Shown here in pieces: positions 15,511-22,584 of a stretch of 43,033 nucleotides of DNA. How positions within the stretch are numbered: position 1 is the first letter of the stretch; the number at the start of each line of letters is the position of its first letter. The notes beneath the pieces were generated by a model that did no database searches, was not told where the DNA came from, and saw only the letters and a list, made by a program, of their open reading frames with translations. Source of the DNA: an uncultured Porphyromonadaceae bacterium (GTDB taxonomy: Bacteria > Bacteroidota > Bacteroidia > Bacteroidales > Muribaculaceae); the NCBI GenBank assembly GCA_947073495.1, contig CAMTMX010000019.1:1-43033 (forward strand). The letters run 5' to 3'. The translations under genes and the position numbers were made by a program.

Positions 15511-17202
15511 TTATTTAACGTTTTTGCGATGCCTTTTGTTATTCGGCGACTTAGGGTTGGAAGGAGAAACCGGTTTGGCATGATTTTTTGGCGCCTTCTG
15601 CACAATCTTGGACAATTTCTTTTTCTCGGGTATAGGCTCATCCAACCTGAAACAGAATTTTATTGATTCCCGGATAGCGTCTCCCGTCACGCCACCTTCC
15701 TTAAGTGTGGAAATCACACCGGAAACATACTCATCCTTATTCTTGTAGCCAAGCAAACGCGCCACACCGCAATCGCCCAACATCGGCTTATGATTGAACA
15801 CCTTTAATATTCCAGAATAATTATGGGTTTCGAGAAATTCCTTAAACTGCGCCCTCAGCTCATTATATTGATCACGGGGACGAAGCATATTGACAAGACT
15901 TCTGAGATGAGTCTCCATAGCCGTGATACAAGAAAAACGGGCATCGATCTTGCATTCAACCTCTCTTTTCACTCTGTGACGCACGTGCTGAAGAGCCTGC
16001 TCATCAAACCGACGACGGAACTCATCTTCAACAGCACGTGCCACATGATGGAACACCTTGTCAGGATTTTTGCCTCTCCTCCGAGCCATGGCTCGGATCA
16101 CCCCTTCCAAAAGGAACAGATTTTCAACCTCAGCAACATCCGGAACCATCACTGATTTCCGTCGGAGATAATCCACTTCCGGATCTGTGCGCCGGTCACG
16201 GTCTACAATCCCTCTACTTTCAAGATGGTGCATGTTTCTCAGATCATTGAAAGTCCGCGTAGACTCTATGACTTTATCACACGAACCAATCGGTCTCACC
16301 GTACAATCCGTAAACACTAATGGATATAGTCTGGCATCTATGCTATGACGTGCATCCCCCTCTATGAACAAAACCGGTTTTCTGGTTCCAATGAGATCTA
16401 CAAACAGTTCATCCTTAAGATTCCCGGGAAGGATTATCTCATAGTCCCAGGCATGCGAACCAACATCATAACTCTTCACCCATATACAGACATTATGGGT
16501 GCGGGAATTGACAAATTCCACATCCACGGAGTCATAGACAAAAGTGCAATCAGGACGCAGCTCTTCTATCGAATTCCAAAGATTGGCAAGCACAGTGGGA
16601 TGCAGAAACAAGGAAGGGGAATCAATAAAAATAACGGCGCCAGGCATTGCATACAACACTGCTGCTGCATAATAAAGCACTGTCTGTTCACTTCGGCTAA
16701 GCTTCTTGGCAGAAATCATGTCGGAACCTGAATTGGTGGTAAACATCATGCTCCCGCCACTCCTGACTATTTTGTTGCCGGGGAAAATACGCTCCCAAAG
16801 CATCACAATCTTGTCAAGCCGCGTCGGTTTGAACTTCAATGGTGAGCCATTGACCATCTTCTCCTTTTTTAAAGAAAGGAGATATTCAAATTCATCCATC
16901 AGAATCATATATGCAAGCTTGTCAAGCTCACATACAGCATCAATCCGCATATAAGGACGATTTGCCACGGCATCCCTAAAAAGGACATCTATACTTCCCG
17001 GGCGTTCAGATTCCTCCCTCTCCGGGAAAGGCGCGCTGAGTGCCGACAGACAATAGGCACGTTCCTCATTGAGACGCACAAGTTCCTCCATGAATTTTGT
17101 CTTTCCGGCGCCGCTGCCGCCAATTATTGTTAACTGACCCGCATCTGGGAGCATCGGAATGTCGCCGGAACCTGCTATTTTTGGCAATTTGAGTCTATTC
17201 AT
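15511..17202 (-). CDS. Fused ABC-type ATPase-DUF4435 (TOPRIM-like) protein
   Basis: 563 aa. Residues 1-265 are an SMC/OLD-like ATPase: Walker A GGSGAGKT (28-35), ABC-signature-like LSRSEQ (168-173), and Walker B IFIDSPSLFLHP (191-202). The usual Walker B glutamate (DEP) is serine here (DSP), which should slow hydrolysis if the fold is conventional. Residues 275-520 match DUF4435: FIEGDARHSID with Glu281, GSCDKV, GIVDRDRR with Asp334/336, and EVENLF. The tail after 535 is basic. AriA plus AriB of the PARIS anti-phage system have these two domains, sometimes fused, so a defence role is possible. An ordinary housekeeping Bacteroidales ATPase is the alternative. No toxin, tRNA or second defence gene adjoins it. 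Confidence 0.78.
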   Translation of the reverse strand: MNRLKLPKIAGSGDIPMLPDAGQLTIIGGSGAGKTKFMEELVRLNEERAYCLSALSAPFPEREESERPGSIDVLFRDAVANRPYMRIDAVCELDKLAYMILMDEFEYLLSLKKEKMVNGSPLKFKPTRLDKIVMLWERIFPGNKIVRSGGSMMFTTNSGSDMISAKKLSRSEQTVLYYAAAVLYAMPGAVIFIDSPSLFLHPTVLANLWNSIEELRPDCTFVYDSVDVEFVNSRTHNVCIWVKSYDVGSHAWDYEIILPGNLKDELFVDLIGTRKPVLFIEGDARHSIDARLYPLVFTDCTVRPIGSCDKVIESTRTFNDLRNMHHLESRGIVDRDRRTDPEVDYLRRKSVMVPDVAEVENLFLLEGVIRAMARRRGKNPDKVFHHVARAVEDEFRRRFDEQALQHVRHRVKREVECKIDARFSCITAMETHLRSLVNMLRPRDQYNELRAQFKEFLETHNYSGILKVFNHKPMLGDCGVARLLGYKNKDEYVSGVISTLKEGGVTGDAIRESIKFCFRLDEPIPEKKKLSKIVQKAPKNHAKPVSPSNPKSPNNKRHRKNVK

Positions 17203-17222
17203 ACAAGAAACCCGTTAGTCTG

Positions 17223-17385
17223 AGAAACTGTTTAAAATTAATTTCGTCTTGTCATTGAGGGCTTTGTCGGCATCTTCATGATATTTATTCAGTCATTATG
17301 GACCCCCATAACTCCTTCATAAATATCAAAAATCTACCTGACAAATCCTCTCAATTCCTTCAACAAATGAATATAAACAGTTTCT
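17223..17385. repeat. 163-bp imperfect palindrome with 12-bp perfect ends
   Basis: AGAAACTGTTTA (17223-17234) and TAAACAGTTTCT (17374-17385) are exact reverse complements. Inside are GATATTTAT/ATAAATATC (9 bp) and a TTATGG/CCATAA core around 17297-17313. The remaining flanks are partly complementary by eye. It fills most of the gap before ribE, where no gene is seen. The form is like a MITE. Confidence 0.65.
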
Positions 17386-17460
17386 AATATGTCGTTTTTT
17401 ATTTTCGCCTTCAAATATAATCATTTTTAACGTCTAAACAGGTATGGTGACACTATAAAT

Positions 17461-17492
17461 TTTGTTAACTAAGAAAAATATGAGTAATTTTG
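17461..17492 (+). promoter_or_regulatory. Bacteroidetes promoter for ribE
   Basis: TTTG (17461-17464), 20 bases, then TAATTTTG (17485-17492): a full consensus match. Start of transcription near 17497, giving a leader of about 79 bases. Confidence 0.85.
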
Positions 17493-17505
17493 CGGTGTCA
17501 AGACA

Positions 17506-17547
17506 GGAGACCGGAGGATGCCTGAGGCAACCAACCCTGCCGTCTCC
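17506..17547 (+). promoter_or_regulatory. Structured 5' leader of ribE
   Basis: GGAGAC (17506-17511) pairs with GTCTCC (17542-17547), extended by GG/CC. An inner hairpin GCC-TGA-GGC (17520-17528) is flanked by GG/CC. The fold begins within about ten bases of the predicted transcript start. It does not carry the FMN riboswitch core, so any ligand is unknown. Confidence 0.45.
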
Positions 17548-17575
17548 AAATTCTAACCACACAATCCTTAATTAT

Positions 17576-18178
17576 ATGTTTTCTGGAATAGTTGAAGCCG
17601 CTATCGAAGTATGTGCCCTCAAGCATGATGAGGGAAACCTTCATATCACGCTCCGGTGTCCATTCGCCGATGAGCTCCGTATTGACCAAAGTATCGCCCA
17701 CAACGGAGTATGCCTTACGGTAGTGGCTCTCCCCGGCGACGGCACGTATACAGTCACTGCTATCAAGGAAACTCTTGAACGTTCAAACCTCGGAGACCTG
17801 AAAGTTGGAGACCTTGTAAATGTGGAGCGCTCCATGAAAATTGACGGCAGGCTCGACGGGCATATAGTACAGGGTCACGTCGACACAACCGCGATTTGCC
17901 AAGAGGTGGAAACAGCCGACGGCAGCTGGTATTACTCCTTTAAATATAATGTGGACCGTGAAATGGCAAAGAAAGGGTATGTCACAGTAGAGAAAGGATC
18001 CGTGACCGTCAACGGAGTCAGCCTGACAGTATGCGATTCGGAGAAAGATTCATTCCGCGTGGCGATCATTCCCTACACCCACGACAACACAAATTTCCAT
18101 AAAATCGAAAAAGGGACACGAGTGAACCTTGAATTCGATATTATAGGAAAATACCTTGCAAAACTTAACACCTATTGA
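17576..18178 (+). CDS. ribE: Riboflavin synthase alpha chain
   Basis: 200 aa from ATG 17576. Longer in-frame readings to 17462 run through the promoter and leader and add unrelated residues. The enzyme dismutates two 6,7-dimethyl-8-ribityllumazines to riboflavin. Two lumazine-binding repeats are visible: the first starts MFSGIVEA and holds NGVCLTV, the second starts GHIVQGHVD and holds NGVSLTV. Normal length for the family. First gene of a likely ribE-cmk-ispH-tadA run; the link to cmk is a 208-bp repeat tract rather than a normal spacer. Confidence 0.95.
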   Translation: MFSGIVEAAIEVCALKHDEGNLHITLRCPFADELRIDQSIAHNGVCLTVVALPGDGTYTVTAIKETLERSNLGDLKVGDLVNVERSMKIDGRLDGHIVQGHVDTTAICQEVETADGSWYYSFKYNVDREMAKKGYVTVEKGSVTVNGVSLTVCDSEKDSFRVAIIPYTHDNTNFHKIEKGTRVNLEFDIIGKYLAKLNTY

Positions 18179-18386
18179 GTTATGGGTTATGAGTTATGAG
18201 TTATGAGTTGTGAGTTATGAGTTATGAGCTGGAAATTATGAACAGCGATATAATATCTCATAACTCAAATCTCATAACTCAAATCTCATAACTCAAATCT
18301 CATAACTCATAACTCACAACTCAAATCTCATAACTCAAATCTCACAACTCAAATCTCACAACTCAAATCTCACAACTCACAACTCA
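18179..18386. repeat. Giant heptamer inverted repeat between ribE and cmk
   Basis: Directly after the ribE stop come seven heptamers, mostly GTTATGA (18179-18227). After a 29-base centre come eighteen heptamers of CTCATAA, CTCAAAT and CTCACAA type (18257-18382), then CTCA and the cmk ATG. The two halves are complementary (GTTATGA against TCATAAC), so RNA from either strand could form a long hairpin with many registers. No other sequence fills the gap. Confidence 0.95.
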
Positions 18387-19094
18387 ATGAATATGATTGA
18401 TGACGCTAAAAAAATAATTGTGGCGATCGACGGATATTCTTCGTCAGGAAAGAGCACAATGGCAAGGGAACTTGCAAAAAGAGTGGGGTATGTCTATGTC
18501 GACTCCGGTGCAATGTATCGTGCCGTGACACTTTATGCAATAAGACACGACATGGTGACCCCGGACAAGAAAATAAAGACCTCGCAACTCATATCCGCAT
18601 TACCCGATATACATATTTCCTTTCAGGCAGCCGGCGCAGACGGCATTCAGCACACTCTCCTCAATGGAGATGATGTTGAGAAACTGATACGAGACATGGA
18701 AGTAAGCAACCTGGTGAGCCCGGTGGCTGTGATCCCGGAAGTGCGCGAGCGGCTCACTGCACTGCAACAGGAGTTTGGCATCCACAAGGGGATAGTCATG
18801 GACGGCAGAGACATCGGCACCACAGTATTCCCGGATGCAGAACTGAAAGTGTTTGTATGCGCAAGCCCTGAAGAGCGTGCACGCCGCCGTCTCAAAGAGA
18901 TGCTCGAAAAGGGGGAAGATGTCTCCTATGAGGAGGTTTTCAAAAATGTGGTGGAAAGAGATAGGATCGACACCACTCGTGAAGTATCGCCTCTACGCAA
19001 GGCATCCGATGCCATCGAGCTTGACAACGGAAATATGACTCCTACAGAACAAATGGACTGGCTGATAGAAAAGTTTCAGGAAAGAGTGGGGTGA
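18387..19094 (+). CDS. cmk: Cytidylate kinase
   Basis: 235 aa. Phosphorylates CMP/dCMP with ATP. P-loop GYSSSGKST lies at about 16-24, YVDSGAMYRAVT follows, MDGRDIGTTVFPDA is the CMP kinase signature, and ERARRR and RDRIDTTREVSPLRKASDA complete the lid and base-binding parts. Normal length. Alternative ATG three codons downstream (MIDDAK). The start codon abuts the heptamer repeat tract, so its ribosome entry region consists of repeat sequence. ispH follows after 25 bases. Confidence 0.96.
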   Translation: MNMIDDAKKIIVAIDGYSSSGKSTMARELAKRVGYVYVDSGAMYRAVTLYAIRHDMVTPDKKIKTSQLISALPDIHISFQAAGADGIQHTLLNGDDVEKLIRDMEVSNLVSPVAVIPEVRERLTALQQEFGIHKGIVMDGRDIGTTVFPDAELKVFVCASPEERARRRLKEMLEKGEDVSYEEVFKNVVERDRIDTTREVSPLRKASDAIELDNGNMTPTEQMDWLIEKFQERVG

Positions 19095-19119
19095 AAATTT
19101 AGGGTTGATGACTTAGAAT

Positions 19120-20004
19120 ATGATCGTAGAGATTGACAGCAATTCCGGATTCTGCTTTGGAGTGGTCACTGCAATAAGGAAAGCGGAAGAGGAACTTGAC
19201 AAATCCGGACAACTATATTGTCTGGGAGATATTGTCCATAATGCCGGGGAGGTGGAACGCCTCTGCGGCAAGGGGCTTGTGACTATAACCCATCAGGACC
19301 TCGGCAACCTAAAAAATGTAAAGGTTCTTCTACGTGCACATGGTGAACCTCCTCAAACCTACGGGATAGCCTCTAACAACAATATCGACATCATAGATGC
19401 CACATGTCCTGTGGTGCTACAACTCCAGCGACGCATCAAAAAAGCATACCACGACGGAGTAGAAGCGGAAAAATGCGGAGGACACAAGCCTCTAATCGTG
19501 ATATATGGAAAGAACGGGCACGCAGAAGTGAACGGTCTTGTGGGGCAAACCAACGGAGAGGCGGTGGTGATCCAGGATCTCGAAGGCATTTCTTCGCTCG
19601 ATCTTGGACGTGATATAATGCTTTACTCACAAACCACCAAGTCGCTTGAAGGGTTCCGCCAGGTAGTGGAAGAGATTAAACGGAGAAAAACTTCAGGCAA
19701 GTTCGAATATTTCGACACTATATGTCGACAAGTGGCAAACCGAATGGAAAAAATGCGGGAATTCGCACGTAACCATGAGGTGGTGATCTTCGTGAGCGGT
19801 GCGAAAAGTTCAAACGGGAAGGTCCTGTTTGAAAAATGTCGCGAAGTGAACCCGCGTACATATCTTATTTCTGACGAATCTGAACTTGACGATGCCTGGA
19901 CCTCAGGAGCGGAGACCGTAGGCATCTGCGGCGCCACCTCCACCCCGCTCTGGCTTATGGAGAAAGTCGCCAACAAAATACGCAATTCAAATGCAGGCTT
20001 CTGA
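19120..20004 (+). CDS. ispH: 4-hydroxy-3-methylbut-2-enyl diphosphate reductase
   Basis: 294 aa. Last step of the MEP isoprenoid pathway, reducing HMBPP to IPP and DMAPP with a [4Fe-4S] cluster. The three cluster cysteines are present in SGFCFGVV (Cys12), DATCPVV (near 91) and ICGATSTP (near 268). The active-site HGE motif (RAHGEPP) is also present. Normal length. Cmk-ispH order is common in Bacteroidetes. The end overlaps the tadA start by 14 bases. Confidence 0.96.
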   Translation: MIVEIDSNSGFCFGVVTAIRKAEEELDKSGQLYCLGDIVHNAGEVERLCGKGLVTITHQDLGNLKNVKVLLRAHGEPPQTYGIASNNNIDIIDATCPVVLQLQRRIKKAYHDGVEAEKCGGHKPLIVIYGKNGHAEVNGLVGQTNGEAVVIQDLEGISSLDLGRDIMLYSQTTKSLEGFRQVVEEIKRRKTSGKFEYFDTICRQVANRMEKMREFARNHEVVIFVSGAKSSNGKVLFEKCREVNPRTYLISDESELDDAWTSGAETVGICGATSTPLWLMEKVANKIRNSNAGF

Positions 20005-20467
20005 AGAGATAATTGATCCGCGGGATGAATATTATATGAGACAGGCACTCCTTGAGGCGGCAGAGGCTGCACGAATCGATGAAGTGCCTGTCGGAGCAAT
20101 TATCGTGGTGGGCGACCGGATCATAGCACGCACACACAATCTGACCGAGACACTTAACGACGTCACAGCCCATGCGGAAATGATGGCTATCACAGCCGCT
20201 GCCGATGCATTAGGGGGAAAATATTTGCCACAATGCACACTTTATGTGACTGTTGAGCCATGTCCGATGTGCGCCGGGGCGCTCGGATGGAGCCAGATAG
20301 GGAGAATTGTCTACGGAGCCTCCGATCCAAAACGTGGCTTTTCCAGATTCTGCAATGACAACCTCTCGCCTCTTCATCCTTCAACAATAGTCACAAGAGG
20401 AGTGCTCGCCGAGGAAGCGTCAAACCTCATGTCTTCATTTTTCAAAAAAAAGAGGAAGAGAAGGTAG
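19991..20467 (+). CDS. tadA: tRNA adenosine(34) deaminase
   Basis: 158 aa. Converts A34 to inosine in tRNA-Arg. The zinc deaminase motifs are complete: HAEMMAI (His and catalytic Glu) and PCPMCAGAL (two Cys). The start EIIDPRDEYYMRQAL is usual for the family, and the tail is basic (KKKRKRR). It overlaps ispH, suggesting coupled translation. A weak hairpin CCGGA/TCCGG followed by TTTATTTTA (20483-20508) may end the operon. Confidence 0.94.
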   Translation: MQASEEIIDPRDEYYMRQALLEAAEAARIDEVPVGAIIVVGDRIIARTHNLTETLNDVTAHAEMMAITAAADALGGKYLPQCTLYVTVEPCPMCAGALGWSQIGRIVYGASDPKRGFSRFCNDNLSPLHPSTIVTRGVLAEEASNLMSSFFKKKRKRR

Positions 20468-20541
20468 AGAATGCCGGGGATACCGGAAACTGATCCGGAG
20501 TTTATTTTAACAAATTATTTTTCTTTTCTCAAATATTTCAC

Positions 20542-20549
20542 TACCTTTG
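20542..20549 (+). promoter_or_regulatory. -7 box for the ADP-ribosylglycohydrolase-like gene
   Basis: TACCTTTG, with a T-rich -33 region about 20 bases before. The leader to the ATG at 20663 is about 108 bases, with partly complementary GCAG and CTGC words. No known RNA element recognised. Confidence 0.6.
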
Positions 20550-20662
20550 CAGTGATACATATATCTTTTTTCTTTCAAAGCAGAGGTTGACTGCGGCATC
20601 TCGTATAAGTACCTCATGTCGGCTGCTCTTTAGATTTACACTATTATCATCTACCTAAACTT

Positions 20663-21601
20663 ATGGACTTATCTATCAAAGAAAAAATTTATGGCGCTAT
20701 CTTCGGATATGCTGTCGGAGATGCCCTCGGGCTTGGCGCTGAATTCATGTCCGCCATGGAGGTGAAACGACGTTATCCCGGCGGTCTGAAAAACTATTCA
20801 CAGATCGTAAGAGATGCACATCGGTCGCAATGGAAACGCGGAAATTGGACAAACGACACTGAAATGGTGCTGATAGTGCTCGAAAGTTTCTTGCGTTGTG
20901 GCAATTTCGATTATCTCGACATTGCAAAACATCTGAAAGAATGGTATGACAGCAATCCTGTCGACCTGACAATAAATCTCAGGCTTGTGCTAAAACAGGT
21001 GGATTTCACGAGCCGTCCTTTTGAGTCCACTCTGGAGGCATGGGACAAATTAGGAACTTTCGAAAATTCAAGTGAATGTCTTGGCAGATCTCTTTTCGCT
21101 TTCCTTTCAAAAGATCATCATGAATCAGCTTCCAACCTTTGCAGGCTCACCCATCCGAGAGGGCGCACGATAACATCTTGCAAAGTGATAGCCACAATGG
21201 CTAACACCCTGATGTGGGATAACCGTGCGTCAACTTATGAAGAACTGGTAGCGATCGCCAAGCAAAGCAATGAAGATGTGGCGAGATATATCGAGACCGC
21301 CCGTTTTGGCACAATCGAGGATTTCCATCTCGATGACCCCGACACATGCTGGTTTGTTCGCAAAGCTCTCGGAGCGGCGCTATGGAGCGTGTGGCATTGC
21401 AAATCATTTGAAGAGGGCCTTGACACCATAATCGCACAAGGTGGCGACGCCGATACAAACGCAGCTTCCGCCGCCGCGTTGTTGGGAATCAAATTTGGCT
21501 TCTCTTCCATTCCTAAAAACCTTGTAGATGATCTTATCTGCAATGAGAGACTTTATAAAAACGCAGACGGGATTATCAAGTATATAGAATCAAAACAATA
21601 A
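20663..21601 (+). CDS. ADP-ribosylglycohydrolase-family protein
   Basis: 312 aa DraG/ARH-fold protein. Members remove ADP-ribose from proteins or small molecules with two Mg ions. The N-terminal GYAVGDALGLGAEF and C-terminal GGDADTNAASAAALLG metal motifs are clear. The middle metal motif reads WTNDTEM (62-68) where W-T-D-D-T is usual, so one metal-binding Asp is Asn64. The usual S/G-N-G-x-x-M-R segment is not recognisable around 135-150. It may be an altered-specificity or weak hydrolase. Its stop is five bases before menA, so the two are one operon. Confidence 0.85.
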   Translation: MDLSIKEKIYGAIFGYAVGDALGLGAEFMSAMEVKRRYPGGLKNYSQIVRDAHRSQWKRGNWTNDTEMVLIVLESFLRCGNFDYLDIAKHLKEWYDSNPVDLTINLRLVLKQVDFTSRPFESTLEAWDKLGTFENSSECLGRSLFAFLSKDHHESASNLCRLTHPRGRTITSCKVIATMANTLMWDNRASTYEELVAIAKQSNEDVARYIETARFGTIEDFHLDDPDTCWFVRKALGAALWSVWHCKSFEEGLDTIIAQGGDADTNAASAAALLGIKFGFSSIPKNLVDDLICNERLYKNADGIIKYIESKQ

Positions 21602-21606
21602 ATCGC

Positions 21607-22485
21607 ATGACCCCCTGGATAGAAGCAATGAGATTGCGCACCCTCCCCGTGAGTGTGGCGGGAGTGCTGGCGGGAACGGCTTGCGCGGCATATCATCATG
21701 GCTTTGCAATCGTTCCCATGATGATCTGTCTTGCCTTTGCAATAATCGCACAGATCGCCTCCAATTTTGCCAATGAATATTACGATTTCAAAAACGGTCT
21801 TGACAAAAAGGGAAGAGAGGGATTTCGACGGGGAGTCACTGAAGGCGATATATCTCCTGCGGCAATGAAGCATGCCACCTACGGACTGCTTGCCGTCGAT
21901 GCCGTCTTAGGCTGTTCTCTCATAATCTGGGGGGGATGGTGGCTGATTCCTGTAGGCGCGGCTATTGCTGTCTTTGCCGTAGCATACAGCGCCGGTCCAT
22001 ATCCGCTTTCCCACCATGGTCTCGGAGACATTGCGGTTGTCATATTTTTCGGACTTGTGCCTGTAGTTTTCACCGAGTACGTACAGAGACAAGTATTCCA
22101 ACTTGATTATGTCACAGTCTGCGTAGCGTTTGCAGTAGGGTTAATGGCAGCGAACGTCTTGATTGTTAACAACTACCGCGACTTCGAAGACGATAAAGCC
22201 GTAGGAAAAAGAACCACAGTGGTAATTTTCGGTAGAAAAACGATGGCAAACGTATATCTGATCAATGGAATCTTAGCCGCCACACTGATAGCTACAGCCA
22301 CCTCTACCATTCCGACTCTACCGGCTCAAGGTTGGGTGGCATATCTCACCTGTCATCTGATATATACGTCATATTTGCGACATCGGCGTGGATCCGAACT
22401 GAATAAACTATTGAAATTCACTTCAATTTTACTCATGCTGGTGTCTATCTATCTCTTGATCGTATTCTCCGTTTATCCCGCGTGA
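21607..22485 (+). CDS. menA: 1,4-dihydroxy-2-naphthoate prenyltransferase
   Basis: 292 aa integral membrane UbiA-family enzyme that attaches the prenyl chain to DHNA in menaquinone synthesis. Aspartate-rich motifs are NEYYDFKNGLD (near 58-68) and NNYRDFEDD (near 193-201). About eight hydrophobic segments are spread along the protein. RLRTLPVS near the start is characteristic. A strong terminator follows at 22526. Confidence 0.94.
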   Translation: MTPWIEAMRLRTLPVSVAGVLAGTACAAYHHGFAIVPMMICLAFAIIAQIASNFANEYYDFKNGLDKKGREGFRRGVTEGDISPAAMKHATYGLLAVDAVLGCSLIIWGGWWLIPVGAAIAVFAVAYSAGPYPLSHHGLGDIAVVIFFGLVPVVFTEYVQRQVFQLDYVTVCVAFAVGLMAANVLIVNNYRDFEDDKAVGKRTTVVIFGRKTMANVYLINGILAATLIATATSTIPTLPAQGWVAYLTCHLIYTSYLRHRRGSELNKLLKFTSILLMLVSIYLLIVFSVYPA

Positions 22486-22525
22486 TACAAACTTAATTGA
22501 AAACTTTTCTACAATCCACAATCAA

Positions 22526-22566
22526 AAAGGAAGGGTTGCGTTAAAATATAGCAACCTTTCTTTTTA
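22526..22566. terminator. Intrinsic terminator after menA
   Basis: A 15-bp stem (22526-22540 with 22552-22566, two G-T pairs) has an 11-base loop. The A-run on the left arm and T-run on the right make it usable in both directions. It sits just upstream of dnaB. Confidence 0.85.
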
Positions 22567-22584
22567 TTTTATCAACATTTGACA

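Noticed and set aside
17497..17575. FMN riboswitch
   Set aside because: The conserved FMN core and its multi-helix junction are not present; the leader is too short.
17462..17575. N-terminal extension of riboflavin synthase
   Set aside because: It runs through the promoter -7 box and hairpin leader; the family starts at MFSGIV.
18179..18386. CRISPR array
   Set aside because: Units are only 7 bases with no unique spacers, the two halves are inverted, and no cas gene is present.
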